From Pirellulales bacterium (GTDB lineage Bacteria > Planctomycetota > Planctomycetia > Pirellulales > Thermoguttaceae): a stretch of 33,399 nucleotides of DNA. Positions 1-6,765 of the stretch are shown here, one piece after another; position 1 is the stretch's first letter, and the number at the start of each line of letters is the position of its first letter. The position numbers and the translations under genes are program-made. Below the pieces are notes generated by a model. The model searched no databases. It saw only the letters and a program-made list of their open reading frames with translations, and was not told the DNA's origin. The stretch lies in assembly GCA_016929515.1 (NCBI GenBank), contig JAFGIR010000197.1, forward strand, positions 1 to 33,399, in the 5' to 3' direction.

Positions 1-161
1 GACTTGTCGCGACGTTGCGATTTTGTCACCTCAAGCCAGTCAAGATACTCTTCGATTTCTCTGATCGGCATTCCCAAGGAGATCGCGGTCTTCACCGCTT
101 CAGCACGCTGCAAGAACGTGTCTGCATGCTCAAGCATCAGCTTAGCCACTTCATGCACCAT
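1..161 (-). CDS. Small helical protein of unknown function, cut by window edge
   Basis: An open frame runs from an ATG at 161-159 on the minus strand to the window edge with no stop, so only the first 53 residues are visible. A GGGAG ribosome-binding site lies about 10 bases before the ATG. The peptide is charged and leucine-rich, with a helical middle (residues about 4-28) followed by an LGMP turn and the acidic stretch EIEEYLDWLE. Short proteins with a LGMP..EIEEYLDWL core are, from memory, common hypothetical proteins in planctomycetes, but I know of no function. It shares the strand of the wza-like gene and could be the downstream end of that transcript, although 612 bases separate them. 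Confidence 0.55.
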   Translation of the reverse strand, partial: MVHEVAKLMLEHADTFLQRAEAVKTAISLGMPIREIEEYLDWLEVTKSQRRDK

Positions 162-773
162 CTGCCCACGGCTCCCTTGAAACCGAGGATGGCTCGCTCG
201 CTTCCGTAATATGTGCGTTGTGAGCGATCGGCCGACCGTGGCGAAACGCTTCAGAAATCGACCTCCGACCCGTCGCCCCCCGACCGCGATCTTTGCAGGC
301 GTTAGTAGATGCCTTGCGGCAATTCACCAGGGAAATCTCGCAGCCCAACGGACCGCTGGCAGACTTCTGGTCGGAAAACAGCGCCGTCAGCTCCGTAACC
401 AGCGTACCGAACTTCAATTACGGTAATCACAACAAATGTTTGCATCAAGTCCGGTTTCTAGACCGCCTGGAATGACCCGGACATGGGTACCCGACTCGGT
501 TGCGACAGGCCTGAACGCGTGCTCAATTTTCCCCTTCCCTTTTCTGCCCTCCTTGTGTAATTCTAGGGTGAGTTGCTTTGCATCGAGAATCACCCCTCAG
601 GTGGGAATACGTCACCCAAGATGACATACGCTCTATCTCGCCAGCCCGACGAAGCCCTCCGTCATCGTGGTATCCCGGACAATCAGACAATCTCCATCGA
701 CACTTGAGAGGAGCGGCAAGTGGACGCTCTGGCGAGCGCCGTCTCTGAGAACCGCGGCAACCGAACGACTTCG
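162..773. other. Intergenic region, no gene seen
   Basis: About 0.6 kb between the edge gene and the wza-like gene. The short frames in both directions lack ribosome-binding sites, recognisable motifs or credible composition. I could not find a convincing terminator for the wza-like gene in it. Confidence 0.6.
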
Positions 774-1826
774 TTAGAAGGTGGATTGCCGATTTCCCCC
801 GCCTCTAAGCACGGGTCCCGAGAATCTGGTGACCGTGCCGGCCCCCAACAGGCTGAATCCCATGACGCGTTCAAGCGGAGCGATGATTTTTGCAAGACTC
901 GTATCGAGCGCAACCAGCTTGTCTTCGGCGATATAGACGCGGTCGCCCGGGAATATCTGGTAGTTGGTATCACTTCTTCCACATTGCGTGATGCCGTTCC
1001 AGTCAACTGGAAAGACTCGATCGCAACCCTCCGCGTCACACCCGGCCCGAGCAATCCAGATCCGCTTGGACGACACCTGATCAAGACCGTTGATCTGTGA
1101 GATGGCGTCTAGTATCGTCTCGTTCCCGGTGACAGGAAATCGAAAAACTCCGTCCCCCATCCCGGCGCCTTGCGTGATGACGTAGTAGACCTTGCTGTTG
1201 TAGGCAAACACATCGACCGAGACCTCCGGCGCATCGAGATACTGCGCCAGATGCTCCTCAATCACACGCTTTGCCTCGGGAATGGTCAGTCCCACGACCT
1301 GGACATTTCCATAGCTTCCCAGCGTCACGGTTCCATCGGGCGCAACCAGATGTTCGCCCGCGATCTGCTGCTTGGCCGCCAACTCGGCCACGTTCACCAC
1401 GACCTGGGGTTCTTTCAGATACTGCTGAAGATGCTCCTGAATGGTGAGCGCGGCTTCGTCAACCGTCTGTTCCGAAACCTTGACCGTACCATAAGTGAAG
1501 CCAAGGTTGACGGTTCCGCCGGGTTCGATCGGGTAGAGACCGTCGATCGAGCTATCGGGCAACGTCCCCTTCACCCGAATCGCCAGAACATCGTATGCCC
1601 TGAGACGGTACGGAGCTTTGGGGACGACGTGGACGGCTTCAATCGTCAGGATGTCGGGCGGCTCAATGGTGTAGGTCGGCAAGATCGTCTTGTCCAACTC
1701 GCGAGGTGCCTCGCGCGGGACCACATACGAATCGTCATGCATCACGCGGCACCCGGCGCTGCTCAGAACCATAGCGAGCAGAACCATGAGCAGTGTGAAG
1801 CGGATTGTCGGATGCTTTTCGATCAT
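774..1826 (-). CDS. Wza-type polysaccharide export lipoprotein
   Basis: Outer-membrane polysaccharide secretin of the Poly_export/SLBB family, expected to form the exit channel for the polymer. The N-terminus has a hydrophobic signal (residues about 9-22) and a lipobox LSSAGC with Cys26, so it should be a lipoprotein. Residues about 72-145 form one Poly_export unit (YRLRAYDVLAIRVKG, then GTVNLGF with a helix ending EPQVVVNV). Residues about 157-205 repeat the pattern (APDGTVTLGSYG then APEVSVDV). An SLBB-like part follows (about 211-300), ending in the typical IFPGDRVYI. At 350 residues it is close to Wza in length. It lacks an obvious C-terminal amphipathic helix. The gene points away from the exosortase/wzc part of the locus. 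The ATG at 1826 follows the signal-peptide logic, although its Shine-Dalgarno is weak. Confidence 0.9.
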   Translation of the reverse strand: MIEKHPTIRFTLLMVLLAMVLSSAGCRVMHDDSYVVPREAPRELDKTILPTYTIEPPDILTIEAVHVVPKAPYRLRAYDVLAIRVKGTLPDSSIDGLYPIEPGGTVNLGFTYGTVKVSEQTVDEAALTIQEHLQQYLKEPQVVVNVAELAAKQQIAGEHLVAPDGTVTLGSYGNVQVVGLTIPEAKRVIEEHLAQYLDAPEVSVDVFAYNSKVYYVITQGAGMGDGVFRFPVTGNETILDAISQINGLDQVSSKRIWIARAGCDAEGCDRVFPVDWNGITQCGRSDTNYQIFPGDRVYIAEDKLVALDTSLAKIIAPLERVMGFSLLGAGTVTRFSGPVLRGGGNRQSTF

Positions 1827-2203
1827 GAATAGTGCCGATATTCTCTGTTTTACCTAAAGCCTCGCGGATATATGGAGAGCTGAAGCCTAACCGACGAATA
1901 CGACCTCAATTTGTCTAATCGGCAAAGTCGCGTAATCGGAACAGCTTTTCCAATCAGAACATCCCGCATTCCTTACGCATTTGCGGAACTTCATGAAATC
2001 GAAAGAGTGCACGACCACGGCGGGGCAGGGCAGCACAGTGGGGAAATCAGACCGAACGGCCTCCGAACAGACCGCGAGACCTCCACGAGCCTCGGAGTCC
2101 GGCGCGCCACGAGCATTCGCGACCAAAAGAAACCCGTCGCCGTGAAGACAACCGCGTCATCACAGACGATTGAAGAGATCCAACGCGGGTCTATCGCCGG
2201 CAG
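1827..2203. other. Intergenic region, no gene seen
   Basis: The 377 bases between two minus-strand genes hold no credible reading frame. The sequence just upstream of the wza-like ATG contains a TATATC-like box on the minus strand (near 1868-1874), but no good -35 partner, so I do not call a promoter. The wza-like gene may instead be read through from the gene at 2204-2593. Confidence 0.5.
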
Positions 2204-2593
2204 CTACCGACCACGACGACCGCCCGCTGAACGCTGTAGCGGGTAGTAATGCGAGTAGTTCATGAACGTGCTGCCGGTGCCCGTTGGCCTTGCCAGGCTT
2301 GCTCGCTCGAATCGTGAAAGTTCCTGTCCCAAATCGCGTGTCTGGGCCTGTTGTTGCTGAATCTCAAAATTCTGTCGCCCCAGAGCGTCGTACACGCGTT
2401 GCTTTGGTCGGACGAAACTGTGGTAGTTGTCCAACGGCCCCGGATCCTTCCGAAACAGGTCCATCCACGGGCTGATCGTAGGGCTTGGTGGACGAAAATA
2501 CTTCCGTCCGCCCTGCTGGGCATGTGCCGACGCGGCGCAAGAGAGGAACAGACTCGCCGTCAGAAACACTGAGACCAGGCAACGCACCTTCAT
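2204..2593 (-). CDS. Small secreted protein of unknown function
   Basis: A 129-residue protein with a clear Sec signal peptide: basic start MKVR, hydrophobic core to about residue 20, and a cleavage-like ASAHAQ site near residue 26. The mature part has no membrane segment. It is rich in Q, R, P and Y, with a glutamine run (QQQQ) around residue 80 and a C-terminal segment containing FMNYSHYYP before a G/R-rich tail. A GGAG ribosome-binding site sits 8 bases before the ATG, and a good sigma70-like promoter lies about 90 bases upstream. It lies between the export lipoprotein and the VanZ-repeat protein on the same strand, which suggests a periplasmic or surface accessory role in polysaccharide production. 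That role is inference, and I recognise no characterised family. Confidence 0.75.
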   Translation of the reverse strand: MKVRCLVSVFLTASLFLSCAASAHAQQGGRKYFRPPSPTISPWMDLFRKDPGPLDNYHSFVRPKQRVYDALGRQNFEIQQQQAQTRDLGQELSRFERASLARPTGTGSTFMNYSHYYPLQRSAGGRRGR

Positions 2594-2945
2594 TGTTCAA
2601 TCTCCGCCACAAACCGGGCTGAAAGAATACACAACTGGGTAACTGGAGACGCCTGGGCACAGCCCACACTATCCCACTGGTCATTGTAGTCGACACAACC
2701 TCCCGGTCAACTTTCGCATTCCGTGGATCATCTTGATCACTGTGCAAATCGAGAATCGCGAAACCTTCCCTACACTACCCATCTACACAGGGCAGCAGGG
2801 CCGCCACCCATGGCTGCTTCCGCAACACGCTGAAAATGCTCCCCTTGGTCGCCAGACTGGGTGAAAAGGCCCACGATCTCTGAGATGAGCAGTATATGCA
2901 TGCTCTCCTCGCTTCACGAGAGTCATTTTTGGCTGTCGCGAGACT
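2594..2945. other. Upstream region of the small secreted protein gene
   Basis: The 352 bases between the VanZ-repeat gene and the small secreted protein gene hold the minus-strand promoter at 2683-2710. A GATCA-TCT-TGATC inverted repeat lies close upstream of that promoter (about 2738-2750). I see no coding sequence in it. Confidence 0.5.
2683..2710 (-). promoter_or_regulatory. Sigma70-like promoter for the small secreted protein
   Basis: Read on the minus strand, the site is TTGACC (2710-2705), a 16-base spacer, and TACAAT (2688-2683). Each box matches the consensus at 5 of 6 positions. It lies about 90 bases before the ATG at 2593, so it should start a transcript covering that gene and perhaps the export lipoprotein beyond it. 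Confidence 0.55.
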
Positions 2946-4463
2946 TCACGCGCGGGCGTCAACAATACGCGCCGTGACGAACATGCCAACCGCGGCCCCC
3001 GCCGTGCATAGAATCACATCCGTAATATCGGGGTAGTGCGGTGGCAAGAACACCTGGGCCATCTCTATCGAAGTGGCCACGCCCGCCGCAACCAGCAGCA
3101 AAACAGCTCGCGCAAGGCGACGTATCTGGCGAGGGACGGGCAGATTCGCCACCGCCAGGGCAGAGAGTGCTCCCAGTGGCATATACAGAAGCAGTTTCTT
3201 CAAAATGTCCGAAATTGCGTTGAATTCGGAACCATGATACATCGCGGCAAACGGAACGGCAAAGAACCCCTGATAGCGCGCCTTGATTTCCTGAGGATCA
3301 TCGATCAGGACATAGGGTGCACAGAACAGGACCCCCAGAAAAACCACGTACACGGCCGCCAACCCCAGATACCACGCCGAACGTCCGGCAGAACGGTTTG
3401 AAGCCGGCCGGCGTTGGTCGTCGGCGACACCCCCTCGCCAGCGACGCATCAACACGACCCCAAGCCAGACGCCAAGGATGCCGCTAATCACGTCGGACGT
3501 GCTCACGTAACGGCTGTAGACAAACAACTGTGCGAATTCGGTGGCCAAGACAAACGCCGCGCCAAGCCAGACGCTCCGCCCAAGCGAACGCACGAGCCGC
3601 TCGGCACGAGTGAACCACGTCGTGGCCAACATGCCAATCGGGACGAAGACGACAACATCGCGAAACAGCCCGAACAGCGATGCAAACCCGAAAGTGAAAT
3701 CCGCAAACGGCACAAGCTCGATTCGGCCCGCCTGATACTTGTCCGTAAGTTCCCCCACGCTAATGGTCAGATCGAGAGGCATGACGGAATAGACCATCAG
3801 TCCGAGAAAATAGAGCTCCAACAGCCAATCGATCTGGTCCTTGGGACGCCGGGCAGTCGTATAGGTGCGTATCCAGTCTGTAAGAGTCTGCCCGATCAAT
3901 AACCATAGGACCGTGCCCAACACGGCTCCGATAGTCTCGGCAAGGATGTCGTTCCGCGAGACCGTGCGAGGCGGGAACCAGAGCTGCGTGAATTCGAGTA
4001 CAAAGCTCATAACGGTCGCGAGTGCAACCACGAGCGGCACGGTGAGAACTCGTCTCCCGACAGCTCGGCGATCGACTACCAGCGTGGCAAGCCAACAGTA
4101 ACTGATGGGGATGAACAAGAGAATATTGGCTACCCAGTCGGCTCGCCGGCCGGCGCCCAACGTCAGGTAGGGTATCTCGCGAAATCGCGTCACCGCGTCG
4201 CCCCACGCCAACGGTGTGAATCGCAGCGGAACCAGTGATCCGTAAATGGCGATGGCCGTGAAAAACAGGGCCAGAAGAAAGTAATGGTAGCGAGAAGGGC
4301 AGCTTGGCCCGGTGATGTCGTGATTCACCGACACTTTGGATCCACGAGTCAATCGCCGCGCGAGGACGTAGACCACGGCCGCGCAAGCACAAGCGAACAG
4401 GCCGACCAAGATGGCCATGGCCCAATCAAAGCTTGTCCCCGCAACCGATACGTCGCCGTACAA
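2946..4463 (-). CDS. Membrane protein with three VanZ-like repeats
   Basis: A 505-residue polytopic membrane protein built from three copies of a VanZ-like unit. Each copy has a hydrophobic (N/D/K)..hhhhPhG/S segment and then a helix with E-x-x-Q and a (R/H)...(S/D)..D(I/V)...G...G segment. Copy 1 has ILLFIPIS near 114-121 and EFTQ at 157-160. Copy 2 has VVVFVPIG near 270-277 and EFAQ at 309-312. Copy 3 has KLLLYMPLG near 423-431 and EMAQ at 467-470. VanZ proteins normally carry one unit. VanZ-family proteins recur in exosortase and polysaccharide loci, but their chemistry is unknown. The TTG at 4463 has a GAGAGGG ribosome-binding site 7 bases upstream; the first ATG (4418) has none at proper distance. 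The gene is divergent from the exosortase gene across a 1-kb spacer. Confidence 0.85.
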   Translation of the reverse strand: MYGDVSVAGTSFDWAMAILVGLFACACAAVVYVLARRLTRGSKVSVNHDITGPSCPSRYHYFLLALFFTAIAIYGSLVPLRFTPLAWGDAVTRFREIPYLTLGAGRRADWVANILLFIPISYCWLATLVVDRRAVGRRVLTVPLVVALATVMSFVLEFTQLWFPPRTVSRNDILAETIGAVLGTVLWLLIGQTLTDWIRTYTTARRPKDQIDWLLELYFLGLMVYSVMPLDLTISVGELTDKYQAGRIELVPFADFTFGFASLFGLFRDVVVFVPIGMLATTWFTRAERLVRSLGRSVWLGAAFVLATEFAQLFVYSRYVSTSDVISGILGVWLGVVLMRRWRGGVADDQRRPASNRSAGRSAWYLGLAAVYVVFLGVLFCAPYVLIDDPQEIKARYQGFFAVPFAAMYHGSEFNAISDILKKLLLYMPLGALSALAVANLPVPRQIRRLARAVLLLVAAGVATSIEMAQVFLPPHYPDITDVILCTAGAAVGMFVTARIVDARA

Positions 4464-4982
4464 CGGATCGCCCTCTCGGTCAGAGATGCTAATGCCTTGT
4501 TGCCCACCCCGCGAGCCTTGGACGCGGCAACCAGTCGGTGGAGATTACTGTTGTCGTCAGTGCCTTTCGGCACAGAGAGGTATTTCGAGGCCCCGTCACC
4601 GCAACATACCCATTATAGCGGGAATCCTGAACCGTCGTCTAAGCAGAACGATCGTCCGGGTTACGCGTCATGTCCGGGGGCAACGTTACTCTCCAGGTTG
4701 CTGCAGACACCCTTCTTCATGACGATTCACTCTCACTCCAACCAGGGCCAATCGGTGTTGCCTGGCACATTGAGGGATTCCACCCACAGCCATGCCAGAG
4801 CACCCGGTTCTTGTCACGGCCGAGCCTGACCCCCAGAATTTGGCCCTTGCCGGCGGGAAAGACTCTTCGTTTCGCTCAAAGCCACAATTACGATGCCCCC
4901 CCGCGGAAGGGACCACTTTGAATGGGAGGCCTTTCGTGGGCGTTGCTCTGGTGCGTTGCATATGCCACGTCGGAACGTAGAG

Positions 4983-5002
4983 ATGTTGCAATCGGTCAAC
5001 AT
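4983..5002. promoter_or_regulatory. Inverted repeat, candidate activator-binding site
   Basis: Perfect 6-base arms ATGTTG and CAACAT are separated by 8 bases. The repeat sits about 90 bases before the -24 element of the sigma54-like promoter, a usual distance for the dimeric site of a bacterial enhancer-binding protein. The role is inference from position and symmetry only. Confidence 0.3.
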
Positions 5003-5091
5003 TCAGTCATGTGATTTGTCGGATAGCGAAAGACGCGAAGCTGTAGCGTTTCTTGAGTTTAGGTTCTGTTGGTTAGGTTTGCGCGATACGT

Positions 5092-5107
5092 TGGCATCCT
5101 AGTTGCG
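5092..5107 (+). promoter_or_regulatory. Candidate sigma54 (-24/-12) promoter
   Basis: The site reads TGGCATCCTAGTTGCG. The GG and GC pairs are exactly 10 bases apart, as sigma54 requires, and it matches the TGGCAC-N5-TTGC consensus at all core positions except one (T for the last C of the -24 box). It points toward the exosortase gene about 355 bases away. Sigma54 with the PrsK/PrsR system is reported to control exosortase-linked genes in some proteobacteria, so the site is plausible, but no activator gene is in the window. Confidence 0.45.
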
Positions 5108-5137
5108 TTCTGAGCGAGCATGGTCGTACCCTGTAAC

Positions 5138-5166
5138 TTGACATTTCGAGGACATTGAATCATGCT
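5138..5166 (+). promoter_or_regulatory. Possible sigma70 promoter with perfect -35
   Basis: A perfect TTGACA at 5138-5143 is followed after 17 bases by CATGCT, which matches the -10 consensus at only 3 of 6 positions. It is an alternative or additional start for the exosortase transcript, with less support than the -24/-12 site just upstream. Confidence 0.25.
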
Positions 5167-5461
5167 GTGGGGATAAGAGGGGGTGGTCCGTCATCGTTTG
5201 GCAGGCCCGTCGTGCCGGGTATTCTTCCGGACGCCTGCGTTACGAAGGGTTGCCACTGTCAACCATGCCTCCTCCCGCCTGAATACCACGGCAAACCGAG
5301 AATGGACTGCGGAGACTTGTCCACGGCTGTGGTTGAGTTCGGAATCTACGTGAACCCAAGTAGGCGATTCGACCCGCGACTTGGGAATGATGATTCGGCC
5401 GACCTCAGGTTTCCATGATTGTCGTGTCGGACAGTTTACCGGTTGGTCTGCATTTCGATAG

Positions 5462-6439
5462 GTGCGAACATTGACTACGCCAGAGATTGACTCGAAATCG
5501 AAGAACACGCTGATCATCAGTTCAAGCATTTTGCTGGTTCTGGTGGTCGTGGTCTACTACCCCGTGCTTTATTGGCTCGTGAAAGCCCACTGGTGGAGCA
5601 ACCCTGACTACATCTACGGTTTCCTCGTGCCCGTCTTCTCCGGTTACCTGCTCTGGGACCGTCGCGACATGCTGAAGCTCAACCAGTTGAACGGAAGCTA
5701 CTGGGGCATTCTGATCATTCTGGTGACTTTTGTGGTCGCGGTTTATGCCGACAGTCAATACAACAAGGTCCTCAAGGGCATGACGATCGTTCCGATGGTC
5801 GGCGGCATGGTCCTGTTGGTCGGAGGTTGGCACGCGATTCAATGGTCGTGGCCGGCCGTCGGCTTTCTTTTCTTCATGTCCCCGCTTCCGGGGCGTTTTG
5901 CCAATCTGCTGAGCGAGGAACTTCAAGCGATCGGTACCTCCGTCAGCGTATTTGTCCTACAGACGATTGGTTTGCCGGCCGTGGCCGAAGGAAATGTCAT
6001 TGTCTTGAGTAATTCGCGTTTGGGGGTTGTTGAAGCTTGCAGTGGAATCCGGATGTTGATGCTGTTTTTCGCCGCGTGTATCGGTACCGCGTTTTATCTT
6101 CGTCATCGTGATCCTCTGACGCGAATTCTAATTGCTCTGAGCGCGCCACCCATCGCCATTATCGCCAACGTTACGCGAATCACGGTTACGGCAATTCTCT
6201 ATGAGAAGGTGAGCCAAGAGTTGGGGGATAAGATTTTTCATGACTTGGCCGGCTGGTTGATGATGCCCATGGCCATCGCCATTCTGTGGCTGGAGACGGC
6301 CCTGCTCGATCGATTGTTTGTTGCTCCCGAACGGGAGGCACCCATCGGGCTGGGCACCACGGCCGGCGTCAGTATTCCAAGAAGCAAAGACCAAACACCC
6401 CCGCTGGGCAACGTACCGCCCGGCAGGCTTGACGGATAG
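5462..6439 (+). CDS. Exosortase (EpsH/Xrt family transpeptidase)
   Basis: An integral membrane cysteine protease/transpeptidase expected to cleave proteins with C-terminal PEP-type sorting signals and pass them to a surface glycan or lipid carrier. The 325-residue protein has about eight hydrophobic segments. It has the family's early YGFLVPVFSGYLLW motif (52-65) and the catalytic triad in order: Cys193 in EACSGIRML, Arg239 in NVTRI, and His260 in FHDLAGW. The short hydrophilic tail after residue 290 carries no extra domain; the EpsI partner is a separate gene at 11113. It may be the planctomycete type sometimes called XrtU, but I cannot confirm the subtype. The start is GTG at 5462; an in-frame TTG at 5471 has a better-spaced ribosome-binding site (AGGTG, 6 bases). 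No substrate with a sorting tail is encoded in the window. Confidence 0.93.
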   Translation: MRTLTTPEIDSKSKNTLIISSSILLVLVVVVYYPVLYWLVKAHWWSNPDYIYGFLVPVFSGYLLWDRRDMLKLNQLNGSYWGILIILVTFVVAVYADSQYNKVLKGMTIVPMVGGMVLLVGGWHAIQWSWPAVGFLFFMSPLPGRFANLLSEELQAIGTSVSVFVLQTIGLPAVAEGNVIVLSNSRLGVVEACSGIRMLMLFFAACIGTAFYLRHRDPLTRILIALSAPPIAIIANVTRITVTAILYEKVSQELGDKIFHDLAGWLMMPMAIAILWLETALLDRLFVAPEREAPIGLGTTAGVSIPRSKDQTPPLGNVPPGRLDG

Positions 6440-6765
6440 CGCGCCGGCGGCTTGATCTCGCCGAAGGTAGAGATTGGCGCGGCGCGCCTCGCGTGCACGG
6501 ACGTGGTGGACCTATCTGGTGACGGCGGTTTGTCCGATGTGATATCGGCCCGGACCACCAGACTCGTTTCGTGAGATGGCTCTCATCTTGAGGCAAAACC
6601 TTTTCGTTCATGGCATCATTTCCGCTACTCGGAGCAGTGAAGCGTACTTTTTGCATTTGGGACTCGTGCCCCGTCGCTATCCTCGCGGCTTCCCCAAAAT
6701 GCTTCTCTGTCCGTCGCTTCGCGTAGCAGGAGTGCCACTTTTTTTTCAGAGCTGAGGAGAGACTT
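6440..6765. other. Intergenic region before the wzc-like gene
   Basis: The 326 bases contain no credible gene. At 6611-6626 the sequence TGGCATCATTTCCGCT keeps the GG-N10-GC spacing of a -24/-12 promoter, but its -12 box is poor (CCGC for TTGC). It is about 140 bases before the wzc-like start. An excellent ribosome-binding site, GAGGAGAG, ends 4 bases before the ATG at 6766. Confidence 0.45.

Larger units (their letters stand above)
4464..5461. other. Divergent 1-kb intergenic region
   Basis: This long spacer separates the minus-strand VanZ/Wza arm from the plus-strand exosortase arm. Small frames in it have weak or absent ribosome-binding sites and no recognisable content. It contains an inverted repeat at 4983-5002, a -24/-12 promoter candidate at 5092-5107 and a perfect TTGACA at 5138. 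Any transcript starting there has an untranslated leader of about 300-350 bases before the exosortase start. A small GTGCC-TTTC-GGCAC hairpin lies near 4559-4572. Confidence 0.6.

Noticed and set aside
2880-2945. Hairpin followed by TTTTT near 2901-2929
   Set aside because: It would end plus-strand transcription, but no plus-strand gene precedes it, and its stem is imperfect.
5155-5418. 87-codon open frame in the exosortase leader
   Set aside because: It starts at TTG with GAGG only 3 bases away, its composition is unconvincing, and it resembles no known leader peptide.
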